Assembly (NCBI GenBank): GCA_965249005.1
Contig: CBDFLD010000022.1
Span: forward strand, 248,001-312,000
Reading direction: 5' to 3'
DNA length: 64,000 bases
Source: CBDFLD01 sp965249005
GTDB taxonomy: Bacteria; Acidobacteriota; UBA6911
The notes under the pieces are model-generated. The model saw only the letters and a program-made list of their open reading frames with translations, had not been told where the DNA came from and made no database searches. Within the stretch, counting starts at the first letter, position 1, and every line of letters starts with the position of its first letter. A program made the position numbers and the translations under genes. Below are positions 26,633-34,777 of the stretch, piece by piece.

Positions 26633-27631
26633 ATGACGCTGGCTACTATTTCCGAGCGCGCCAAGGCATTGCACGCCGACGCCCTGGTTTGGGATAATCA
26701 AGCCTGCCTTTCCATCGAGATTACCGACAAATTCTTCTCCTCGCTCGATCGCCACAAGGCCTGTGGAGTCGATATCGTATGCCTCAACGTCGGTTTCGAT
26801 GCCAAGCCGTGGGAACATGATGTCCTGTTGACAGCTCACTTGCGCCACTGGTTCTTGGCCAGACCGGACGACTATGTCATGGTGTCGAACGTGGAGGATA
26901 TTCGGCATGCCAAGCGTGAGGGCAAAATGGCCATATCCTTCAATATCGAGGGTATGGTCGCCGTCGAGCCCCATATCGGCCTGGTTCGGATGTTCTATGA
27001 CTTGGGCGTCCGCTGGATGCTGATCGCATACAATATGAACAATAAGGCTGGCGGCGGATGTCACGATGAGGATTGCGGGCTTACCGACTTCGGACGCCAA
27101 GTACTCGATGAGATGGCTGAGATCGGCATGGTGACCTGTTGTTCCCACACTGGATATCGGACGGCCATGGAGGTTTTTGAATATTGCAAGAATCCGGTCA
27201 TATTTTCCCATTCGAACCCGCGAAGTCTATGCGACCACCCCCGCAATGTACCTGATGATCTCATGAGAGCTTGCGCCAAATCCGGCGGTGTTATGGGAAT
27301 CACAGGATCCAACCGCTTCCTCGGCGATGACAACACGACCACGGAGAACTTCCTGCGCCACCTCGACTATGCGGTGCAATTGATCGGGTCAGAGCACGTC
27401 GGCATCAGTTCGGGTTACACTTTCGAGAGCGATTTCATGAAAATCGATATCACAAAAATGTCTAACAACTGGCCTGAAGGTTTTGGCTATGAGTCCGGTA
27501 TCCGCTTTGTCGAGCCCGAACAACTTCCCGAGGTGACGGAGGGCATGTTGAAACTGGACTACTCGGAGCAGAACATTCGCGGTATTCTGGGCGAGAATTT
27601 CCTGCGCGTGGCGAAACGAGTGTGGAAGTAG
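26633..27631 (+). CDS. membrane dipeptidase-like protein (peptidase M19 family)
   Basis: A 332-residue amidohydrolase-fold protein of the renal dipeptidase family. The zinc-bridging Glu is in ISFNIEGMVAVEP, the metal His residues in TCCSHTGYR and VIFSHSNPRSLCDHPRN, and the C-terminal GILGENFLRVAKRVW is typical. Unlike classic members, the first metal motif HxD is replaced by WDNQACL, so activity or specificity may differ. No signal peptide is present. A strong site AAAAGGAG precedes ATG 26633. The upstream AhpD fragment and this gene share a leader that is duplicated at 27739. Confidence 0.82.
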   Translation: MTLATISERAKALHADALVWDNQACLSIEITDKFFSSLDRHKACGVDIVCLNVGFDAKPWEHDVLLTAHLRHWFLARPDDYVMVSNVEDIRHAKREGKMAISFNIEGMVAVEPHIGLVRMFYDLGVRWMLIAYNMNNKAGGGCHDEDCGLTDFGRQVLDEMAEIGMVTCCSHTGYRTAMEVFEYCKNPVIFSHSNPRSLCDHPRNVPDDLMRACAKSGGVMGITGSNRFLGDDNTTTENFLRHLDYAVQLIGSEHVGISSGYTFESDFMKIDITKMSNNWPEGFGYESGIRFVEPEQLPEVTEGMLKLDYSEQNIRGILGENFLRVAKRVWK

Positions 27632-27981
27632 CGTGACGTTCTTAACGTCATCCGGCCAGCGTCTGTTACCTCTCGTCTTTGTCGTATTCGGGGTGACGTT
27701 ATTGCTTTTACGATCTCCCACATGATTCCAGCCCACCAGCTCGACGAACTGAGCATTGCCAGATAACCATAAAAGGAGCATTATGATCCGCACCGCACGG
27801 CCTCCTCGATACGGTTGTCCTCCAATCTTGACTCTCCTCCTGCGACAGCAGCGACTTAGTGGACGGATTCGATTTGGAGCCCTGCCTGCGCCATGAACCT
27901 TGATTCTAATACAGGACTGCGATCAGCTCTACAAATCAACTAGCCTCTTCCGAGTTTGAACGAGCTACGGGAAGTTATATT
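27632..27981. other. spacer with a duplicated leader segment
   Basis: The stretch 27739-27786 repeats, with a few changes, the junction at 26589-26637: the end of a frame (LSIAR or LGIAT), TAACCATAAAAGGAGCA and an ATG. Here the ATG opens only a 37-codon frame (MIRTARPPRYG). It looks like the scar of a duplicated and deleted gene pair. Nothing else is recognised. Confidence 0.45.
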
Positions 27982-29004
27982 GTGATTGGGAAGCACATCC
28001 GGAATCGGGTTTCTTGGAGCGTCCTGTTTGCTATCTCATTGCTCCCTTATTCAAATTGTCGGGACAGCGAACAGTCGCCATTAGACGAGGTGAGTCAAAA
28101 TCGACCCCAAGCTCAGGATCTTGCAAGTGCGGCTGCATCGCTGATTCCTTTCGACAGCGGCGTCTTGAAAGGACACTTCCGTTTTGGGCACGGAGCAGAG
28201 CCGGGGAAGGGTGATTTCCCCGGCGTGGGACAGTGCATCTTTACTCCGCTAAACGCTCCCTTGGTCAATTCCACCCCGCCGAATGCCCTCCTAATGCCCG
28301 AATGGATATTGAAGCCGGGAGGACCGCGAGATGGCACACCTTGGCGGCTGGCTGGTTCCGTTAGGCCCGATCCGATCCCGAACGGAATCCGTATCCACTA
28401 CCCAGATGAAGAGTTGGCGAGCCAGGGCTTGCGTTTCACACTGGAGTACCGGGTCGCGGATGACATGATTCTCTTGGATGGTTATATTGAAGCCACTCGG
28501 GAGCACACCAATGTGGAGATCCTTTTCGCTTCGTACCTTCCTAACAGGCTGAACGCTACCTACGTGCCCACCCGTGCGAACGGTGAGATTTCGTGGCGGC
28601 CGGTACCTCGGGGGGAGCCCTGGAAGAGTTTTTATTTCATCTGCTCATCCCCGGAGACTCGCCATTGGCGTCGCGACGGACGGGTCGCCGATGCCACCGT
28701 GTTAGACTGGAGAAAGGCTTTTGATCCTGATTGGCTTTTTACTGCGCCCATCCTTGTAGGCATTGAGGACTCCAGTGGCTTGGCTGCGATCCATTTCGTG
28801 GATGAGAACTGCTCGGCTTTGGTGGGCCAACCTCATGATAATGACACGGCTCACGATTTTACCTGGGGTTGGCGATCCTTACATTCAGAGCAAAGGATTC
28901 ATGCCCGCGCGGCATTATGGATAACCCAGCTCCACGGAACCCAGAATCAACGAATGGCGCAAGTCTACGAAAAATATCAGGACTGGCGGAGCTCATGGAG
29001 GTAG
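27982..29004 (+). CDS. hypothetical exported protein
   Basis: A 340-residue frame starting at GTG 27982 with a short basic N-terminus and a hydrophobic stretch (WSVLFAISLLPYSNC). This could be a signal peptide; the Cys is placed as in lipoproteins, but the lipobox is poor. The mature part is rich in aromatic and Pro residues (IPFDSGVLKGHFRFGHG, FTLEYRVADDMILLDGYIEA, HDFTWGWRSLHSEQRI) and looks beta-rich. I do not recognise the family. It converges on the amidohydrolase gene on the other strand. Confidence 0.6.
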   Translation: MIGKHIRNRVSWSVLFAISLLPYSNCRDSEQSPLDEVSQNRPQAQDLASAAASLIPFDSGVLKGHFRFGHGAEPGKGDFPGVGQCIFTPLNAPLVNSTPPNALLMPEWILKPGGPRDGTPWRLAGSVRPDPIPNGIRIHYPDEELASQGLRFTLEYRVADDMILLDGYIEATREHTNVEILFASYLPNRLNATYVPTRANGEISWRPVPRGEPWKSFYFICSSPETRHWRRDGRVADATVLDWRKAFDPDWLFTAPILVGIEDSSGLAAIHFVDENCSALVGQPHDNDTAHDFTWGWRSLHSEQRIHARAALWITQLHGTQNQRMAQVYEKYQDWRSSWR

Positions 29005-29036
29005 TCACGCTGACGGGAAATAGGCTAGGAGTTGCC

Positions 29037-30005
29037 TCAACTTCCGAGGAGCAGGGCGCCGCGCTCAAAGACCGCCGACGGGAGGCCCAAGGCCCGCTTC
29101 AGACGGTAGTCTCTCTCGAGCAGGTTTGTTTGGGAGCACAGTCTCAGAAGCTGGATTGGAGTGAGACGGTTCCAGAACGCAAGAGCATTGGAGGGAAAGG
29201 GATAGTCACTGGCATGAACGAGCCGCTCCAGAACAGATGGTTCTTCAAGGATTCGAGGCAGGTTCCTCCAGCGGAACCTATCGGCAAGAATCGAAGAATC
29301 ACAATAAAGGTTGGGAAAAACTTCTATCAGCTCCAGGAGGTTCTGAAAGAACCTCTCAAATGTTTGATCATCATCAAAGAACGCTCCCATGCCAGAGTGT
29401 GAGGCAATTACCGTACACCCCTCTTCAAGGGCCAAGCGAAGTCGAGCAGGATCGCTGTATTCGTGACCGACAATCTCAGAGGAATGCTCGGACCCCGTAT
29501 GAACCATCAAGAGAATCCGGTGTTCAGCGACCCGACGATAAAACGACCGAAAACTCTCTTTGGCTGGGTCCACGTCCTGGGTTGGGGGATGAATCTTCAG
29601 AACCCTTGCGCTCCCTTCTGCACCACGATCCAGTTCGTCAAGCCAGTCACGTCGCTTCGGATTTATCGAGATACAGGGAATGAAAAGATCGGGATTGCTA
29701 CCTGCCACTCGGAAGAGGTAATCATTGGGGATATAGAAATGAGTTGCCTCCTTATCGAAGACCCCGTCAGAAGTGTAGCGTCCGTCTTGTGCAACCAGAA
29801 CCACCTTGGAAAGGGACGAAGAACACAGTTGACGGACAAGAACATCAGCGTAGTCCTGGTCGATACTCCCGTTCTCCGACAACCCCAGGAGACGAAGGAG
29901 GTACTTGTAGGCGATGTGCTTTCGCTGGTCGTTTGAGAAATAACATCCTGTACCCTCATCTCCAACGCCAAAAAGATGAACATGAAAATCAATGGCTGAA
30001 CCCAC
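29037..30005 (-). CDS. TIM-barrel amidohydrolase (Amidohydro_2-like)
   Basis: A metal-dependent hydrolase of 322 residues. Metal-binding motifs appear in order: HxH in IDFHVHLFG at the very start, KIHPP, LMVHTGSEHSSE, VIASHSGMGAF, and the late Asp in LVHASDYPFPSN. This layout fits amidohydrolases/decarboxylases of the ACMSD-like group; the substrate is unknown. Start GTG 30005 is chosen because family members begin just before DFHxH and the in-frame sequence upstream is disrupted. The IS1380 copy ends 35 bp upstream at 30040; open frame continues into the IS, but those residues are IS-derived. The native promoter was probably separated from the gene by the insertion. Confidence 0.8.
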   Translation of the reverse strand: MGSAIDFHVHLFGVGDEGTGCYFSNDQRKHIAYKYLLRLLGLSENGSIDQDYADVLVRQLCSSSLSKVVLVAQDGRYTSDGVFDKEATHFYIPNDYLFRVAGSNPDLFIPCISINPKRRDWLDELDRGAEGSARVLKIHPPTQDVDPAKESFRSFYRRVAEHRILLMVHTGSEHSSEIVGHEYSDPARLRLALEEGCTVIASHSGMGAFFDDDQTFERFFQNLLELIEVFPNLYCDSSILADRFRWRNLPRILEEPSVLERLVHASDYPFPSNALAFWNRLTPIQLLRLCSQTNLLERDYRLKRALGLPSAVFERGALLLGS

Positions 30006-30039
30006 CGGAGCCTGCTGCGGAGGTCCTGCTCCGGCTAGT

Positions 30040-31891
30040 CCCAAAATAAGCGAGGTATGAGCTCGCTCGGAAAATCGTTTGCCTTTTCCGAATATCTCGT
30101 GGATTTCAGCTCCTTGTGCGTAACAGGGAAAGCAAAGAGAAACACAAGAGACAAACCTTCCATTGGTTGTCTGGATCACTTGATCTTGTTTGTCTCTGTT
30201 ATGCCCTTCCTTTCGCCCGCCACTCTTGCTCCGCCGGGGGTACGGGCTCACCCGCCGGCGAGGCGCCTTCAAGTAAACCTGAGTTGCCTGATATAGTCGA
30301 ACGTCGCCAAAAAGGTTTCGAGATGCTTGCTATAGGCCAATATCCTGTAAACGAGGCGACGACCGGTTCTTACAATCTGACAGGGTATTTGCACAAAGTT
30401 CACCAGGAAGCGTTTGAACTCCATCCTCAAGATATCACGACGTACTGTCGGCGCCTGCGTCACCAGGCCATACCAGGCCTTCAGATTCCACGCCAGCGAT
30501 GCGATGACCATGTAGGCCCAGTTCGATACCAGACTGTCCGAAGGCATCCTCAAGGCGTTCACTCCACTCTTGAGCTGACCGATGACGTTTTCCTGGTTGC
30601 AGCGATCGTTGGCAAAAAGGACCACTTCTCCCATCGTCATCTCCCGATCGTTGGTGATGTAGAAGAAGTACCGGACCTCATCAAACAGCCGGTGCTCCCC
30701 CTTTTCGATCGTGAGGTTCTTCCGAACCACAACCATGCGATAGGTTTTCTTACAGTGTCCGGGACGATAGTCAAACTCGGCGACCTGCTCGCTCTGCAGG
30801 CGGATGTTCTTGAATTCTCTCTCCTTGATTACTTGTTCTTTGACGTTTTCCGGACGGCGCCGTTCTTCGCTCTTGACCTCATAACGAGGAGGCCGCTCGA
30901 GCGGTTTCCATTGTCTCTCCGGCAGGGCATCGGCCATCCCGACCAGGTTCGGCTTGGCGTCATAACCAAAGACAAAACCAACCCGCTCGTCCCAGCGATC
31001 GAAGTTTCTCGTCAGCGAGAAATCCGTGTCGCCCCGAAGCCAGACCTTCGTAAACACCGACGACACCAGATCGATTGCCCGGTCCATCCACTCGGCCGCT
31101 CCGTCGGAAGAGGGACGGTTGCCCGGCCGATTCATCAGATAGAGGACCTCATTCGTATTGGCCAAGGTCACGATCAACGGTGCGTAACCCCAGATCCCGT
31201 TGTAGGCAATGTCCATTCCTTCCTTGCATTCCCCCAAGGTTCCGGCGACGGTCCCGTCCACGTCGATGATGGCCTCCTTCCGGAAGGAAGCATCCTGCAA
31301 CTTCCACACCTTGGTTCGGGTTTCATTGATGGTTTCCTGAAGTCCGAAGATCCAATCCTCATCGAAACGACGGAGGAAATCTCCAGCCGTCGTGGGATCC
31401 GGAATCCTCTCGGCTCCCAGTCCGTTCATGTAGGTCTCATCCTGGCGCAACCGCTCGATATCTTCGAGACAGGTTCCACCCGACAAGACGTTGTATGCGA
31501 TGTTCAGTACATGATCGGATTCCCAGTAAGGAAAGTGGTACTTGAGCAAAACGATGTTTCTGTTGATATCTTTGTCCAATCCAAGCTTACACACGAGCTT
31601 GTGAATGGCTCCGATACCACCAGATCCGATGGCGCGCGTTCTCTCGGCGATCTCGTAGTAGGTGTTGGAGTCCTTGAACATAGGATCGGACCGGTCCTCA
31701 AACTGATTTCTTTCCAACCGGCGTGTAAGATTTTGCTTGTCTCGGAGGAGGATTCTGTGGTTTCTTTTATTCACCTGGAATGTGCTCCTTTCGGGATGTC
31801 TTGTAAATATATCAAACGCATTTTATCCCGTAACGGCGCACGTTCCAGGGCTTTTCTTCCTCCTCATGCAAAAAATCACGCTGGACTAAGG
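30040..31891 (-). mobile_element. IS1380-family insertion sequence, copy 2
   Basis: It is the same length (1852 bp), orientation and apparently sequence as the copy at 6748-8599. It is flanked by CTAGT (30035-30039 and 31893-31897), so both copies inserted at a CTAG core. It sits directly upstream of the amidohydrolase gene and marks the right border of the debris-rich region. Confidence 0.9.
30269..31774 (-). CDS. IS1380-family DDE transposase
   Basis: The 501-residue product matches the first copy along the whole length, including the acids in IIDVDGTVAGT, WLRGDTDFSLT and ENVIGQLKSGV. It is intact. Two identical active-looking copies 23292 bp apart in direct orientation can recombine and delete the DNA between them. 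Confidence 0.92.
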   Translation of the reverse strand: MNKRNHRILLRDKQNLTRRLERNQFEDRSDPMFKDSNTYYEIAERTRAIGSGGIGAIHKLVCKLGLDKDINRNIVLLKYHFPYWESDHVLNIAYNVLSGGTCLEDIERLRQDETYMNGLGAERIPDPTTAGDFLRRFDEDWIFGLQETINETRTKVWKLQDASFRKEAIIDVDGTVAGTLGECKEGMDIAYNGIWGYAPLIVTLANTNEVLYLMNRPGNRPSSDGAAEWMDRAIDLVSSVFTKVWLRGDTDFSLTRNFDRWDERVGFVFGYDAKPNLVGMADALPERQWKPLERPPRYEVKSEERRRPENVKEQVIKEREFKNIRLQSEQVAEFDYRPGHCKKTYRMVVVRKNLTIEKGEHRLFDEVRYFFYITNDREMTMGEVVLFANDRCNQENVIGQLKSGVNALRMPSDSLVSNWAYMVIASLAWNLKAWYGLVTQAPTVRRDILRMEFKRFLVNFVQIPCQIVRTGRRLVYRILAYSKHLETFLATFDYIRQLRFT

Positions 31892-31992
31892 TCTAGTATG
31901 AAATCCGGCCTCCGGCCCCTCTAGCCGGAGGTTCGAGTTCAAAGAAGAGTGAACGGACAGAAAGCGGAGCCTCAAAAAGCTGAATGCTCTCC

Positions 31993-32111
31993 AGTAACTG
32001 CTCGCTGATCTGCTGCTATGCGTGTAACTTAGCAAATCGCCAAAAACCACGGTTTTTCACGGTGCGCTGCGCAGTTACGTTCCCAAGCGACTGGCGCGTT
32101 GCGCCAGTCAG
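31993..32111 (+). repeat. structured interspersed repeat, copy A (inverted relative to copy B)
   Basis: This 119-bp segment is nearly identical to the reverse complement of 48626-48743, with a few substitutions and one 1-bp gap. It contains inverted repeats GACTGGCGC/GCGCCAGTC with a 3-base loop, AAAAACC/GGTTTTT-type arms and TGCGC-T-GCGCA. It has no open frame of note. It may be a MITE-like or REP-like element or encode a structured RNA. Confidence 0.75.
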
Positions 32112-32135
32112 CGCTGATCGCTGAAAGCTGATCGC

Positions 32136-32158
32136 GCGTCGGGCCCGAGGCCCGACGC
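32136..32158 (-). terminator. GC-rich hairpin at the stop codon of the SNF symporter gene
   Basis: A perfect 10-bp stem GCGTCGGGCC/GGCCCGACGC with loop CGA begins in the last base of the TAG stop codon. No U-run follows, so it is not a standard intrinsic terminator; it may stabilise the mRNA end or aid termination. Confidence 0.45.
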
Positions 32159-33528
32159 TACAGTCCTGCCGCCAAAACGAAAACGATGGCCGGCGGTGCG
32201 ACGTATCGAATCAGGAAGCGCCACGCCTTGTACTCCAGCCCATCGGTCAATTGAAGCTCCTGCAGGGTGGAATCGCGCGTCATGACCCAGCCGGCAAAAA
32301 CGGCAATCAACAAACCCCCGACGGGCAACCCCAGGTTGCTGGTGAGATGATCGGTGAGAGTAAAGAAGTCCATGTCTGCAAAGCGCTGGAAAAAGCCTAG
32401 CGGGCGAAAATCAGACCAGATATTGAACGAGAAAACGGTTGCCAGGCCCAGGACCCATGTCAGCGCGCCGGCAACAAGGGCCGTCGTCGAGCGCCGGAGT
32501 CCTTTGCGCTCGGAGGCCCACGAGACTGCGGGCTCCAGAATGCCGATGGAGGATGTGATCGCTGCAAAGACCAGAAGCAAGAAGAACAACGTACTGAAGA
32601 ACTGTCCCCCCGGCATTTGACCAAACGCGATGGGAAGGGTGACAAAGATCAAGCCCGGACCCTCGGTCGGCTCCAGGTCGAAGGCAAAAACGAGCGGGAA
32701 AATGGCGACGCCGGCCAGAACGGCAATCAAGGTGTCGGCTGCGACTACGATATAGCTGGACCGAGCAATGGAAACGTCCTTCGGAAGATAGGCTCCGTAG
32801 GTCATCATGCCCGCCATCGCAATTCCGATCGAAAAGAACGCCTGCCCAACCGCCACCAACACCGTGCGCGCGGAAATCTTACTGAAGTCGGGTTCGAACA
32901 GAAATGTCATGGCACGAGAGAAGTCCCCAACGACGGCCGCATAGCCGACCATCACCAGGAGAAAAACAAACAGGAGAGGCATCATGACGGTGACCGCCTT
33001 CTCGATGCCCCCCTCGATACCTCGCGCCACGATCGCGACGGTGACCACCAGAAATAGCCCCTGCCAGAGGATGACCGATGTCGATCCAGAGAGAAAGGAA
33101 TCAAACAGCGTCGACGAGGACTCACCGGTCAAGCCTCCAAAGGCTCCAGAAGCGGCCTTGAATACATAGGCCATGGCCCAGCCACCAATGACGCAGTAGT
33201 ACGTCAGAATCACGTACGCCGTCACCATCGTCAGGGCACCGACCCAACTCCAATGACGGCTCGCCCCTTCCTGTACGGCCACAGAGCGCATGGCCCCGGG
33301 AGGGCTCTTTTGACCGCGGCGACCGATCAGCACTTCGGCCATGGCGCAGGGCACGCCGATGGCAACGGCACAGAGAAGGTAGACGAACACGAAGGCGCCG
33401 CCTCCGTTTTGCCCGGTGACATAGGGAAACTTCCAGATGTTACCCAGACCGACGGCAAACCCAATCGTGGCGAACAAGAATACAAGCCGGGACGACCATT
33501 GGCCGTGGATGCTCTTGCCCTGCATCAT
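32158..33528 (-). CDS. sodium-dependent amino acid/neurotransmitter-type symporter (SNF/NSS family)
   Basis: A 456-residue LeuT-fold transporter. TM1 carries the family signature (FATIGFAVGLGNIWKFPYV, then NGGGAFVFVYLL), including the unwound sodium/substrate site. About eleven to twelve transmembrane helices follow (for example AYVILTYYCVIGGWAMAYVF and GQAFFSIGIAMAGMMTYGAY). The ATG at 33528 (MMQGKSIHGQW) has GGAG upstream at the right distance; longer frames lack this. It lies 29 bp downstream of the cystathionine gamma-lyase/synthase gene, so it probably imports an amino acid linked to sulfur metabolism, which is an inference from context. Confidence 0.92.
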   Translation of the reverse strand: MMQGKSIHGQWSSRLVFLFATIGFAVGLGNIWKFPYVTGQNGGGAFVFVYLLCAVAIGVPCAMAEVLIGRRGQKSPPGAMRSVAVQEGASRHWSWVGALTMVTAYVILTYYCVIGGWAMAYVFKAASGAFGGLTGESSSTLFDSFLSGSTSVILWQGLFLVVTVAIVARGIEGGIEKAVTVMMPLLFVFLLVMVGYAAVVGDFSRAMTFLFEPDFSKISARTVLVAVGQAFFSIGIAMAGMMTYGAYLPKDVSIARSSYIVVAADTLIAVLAGVAIFPLVFAFDLEPTEGPGLIFVTLPIAFGQMPGGQFFSTLFFLLLVFAAITSSIGILEPAVSWASERKGLRRSTTALVAGALTWVLGLATVFSFNIWSDFRPLGFFQRFADMDFFTLTDHLTSNLGLPVGGLLIAVFAGWVMTRDSTLQELQLTDGLEYKAWRFLIRYVAPPAIVFVLAAGL

Positions 33529-33556
33529 ACGATTCTCCGTTCCGAGGGTTTGCGCT

Positions 33557-34738
33557 CTAGCTCGAGATCCGGCCGAGCGCATATTCCAGATCGTCGACGA
33601 GGTCCCGAAGGTCTTCGATGCCGACGGAAAGCCGAATCAGGCCGTCCGATAGACCCGCCTGGAGCCGGACTTCTCTCGGGATCGAAGCGTGCGTCATGAG
33701 TGCGGGGGCTTCGATGAGCGACTCGACGCCACCCAACGACTCGGCCAGCGCAAAAATACGACAGCTGCTGACAAGGCGCCGAGTCGCATCCAGGTCGCCT
33801 TCGATCTCGAAGCTGACCATGCCGCCGAAATCCCGCATCTGGCGTTCCGCGAGCGCATGATCGGGGTGGTCCTCCCGACCCGGATAGATCACCCGGCTTA
33901 CCTTGGGATGCGCCGCGAGAAAATCGGCAACCCCGGCGGCGTTTCGGCAGTGCCGCTCCATCCTCAGGGGCAGCGTCTTGACCCCCCGGAGCACGAGCCA
34001 GCAATCACCAGGACCGGGCACGGCGCCGATGGCGTTCTGCAAGTACGCCAGGCGGTCGTACAGATCGGTGTCGTTTACCACGATCGCCCCCCCGACCACA
34101 TCGGAGTGACCGTTGAGATACTTGGTCGTGGAGTGGATGACGGCTGCGGCGCCGAGCTCGAGCGGATTTTGCAGCGCGGGTGTGGCGAACGTGTTGTCTA
34201 CCCAGACTGGCACGCCTGCCTGCTTCGCTTCCGCAACACACGCAGGTATGTCCATGATTCGGAGCAGCGGATTCGTCGGGGTTTCCAGCCAGACCATTCT
34301 GGTCTCAGAGCGAAGTGCTTGCTTCAAAGATCCCGGTTCCTGCAAGGAAACAAATGTCGTTTCGATTCCGGCAGAAGGCTTCAAGACGTTTTCGAACAAC
34401 CGGTAGGTGCCGCCATAGACATCGTCTCCGCACACGACGTGGTCGCCGGGCTTCAACAGGTGCCCCGCCGTGGCATGGGCGCCGGATCCACTGGCAAAGG
34501 CCAGTCCGTATCGCCCGCCCTCGAGCGCAGCAAGGCATGATTCCAAGGCCGTACGCGTGGGGTTTCCGGAACGCGAGTATTCGTACCCCTTGTGCTGGCC
34601 CGGGGCCTCCTGGACGAAGGTCGAGCTGTTGTAGATCGGGGTCATGATGGCCCCGGTAACGGGATCCGGTTCTTGTCCGGCGTGAACCGCACGAGTGGCC
34701 AGGCGTTGACCCTCTCGTTTCTTGTTTGAGTCGCTCAT
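33557..34738 (-). CDS. cystathionine gamma-lyase / gamma-synthase (PLP enzyme)
   Basis: A 393-residue Cys/Met metabolism PLP enzyme. Visible motifs are GYEYSRSGNPTR near 51-62, the Asp in VWVDNTFATP, the PLP Lys K206 in IHSTTKYLNGHSD, and SLGGVESLIEAPALMTHAS near the C-terminus. It cleaves cystathionine to cysteine or forms cystathionine from an activated homoserine. The neighbouring cystathionine beta-synthase favours the lyase role in reverse transsulfuration. ATG 34738 with an upstream CGGAG is preferred to a GTG at 34771. It sits 39 bp after the cystathionine beta-synthase gene in the same direction. Confidence 0.92.
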   Translation of the reverse strand: MSDSNKKREGQRLATRAVHAGQEPDPVTGAIMTPIYNSSTFVQEAPGQHKGYEYSRSGNPTRTALESCLAALEGGRYGLAFASGSGAHATAGHLLKPGDHVVCGDDVYGGTYRLFENVLKPSAGIETTFVSLQEPGSLKQALRSETRMVWLETPTNPLLRIMDIPACVAEAKQAGVPVWVDNTFATPALQNPLELGAAAVIHSTTKYLNGHSDVVGGAIVVNDTDLYDRLAYLQNAIGAVPGPGDCWLVLRGVKTLPLRMERHCRNAAGVADFLAAHPKVSRVIYPGREDHPDHALAERQMRDFGGMVSFEIEGDLDATRRLVSSCRIFALAESLGGVESLIEAPALMTHASIPREVRLQAGLSDGLIRLSVGIEDLRDLVDDLEYALGRISS

Positions 34739-34777
34739 CTGTCGACGCACTCCGGATGGTTTTCGACTCACCCGACT

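Noticed and set aside
31905..31940. tRNA-like GGTTCGAGTTC beside a CCTCCGGC/GCCGGAGG stem
   Set aside because: No acceptor, D or anticodon arm can be formed around it.
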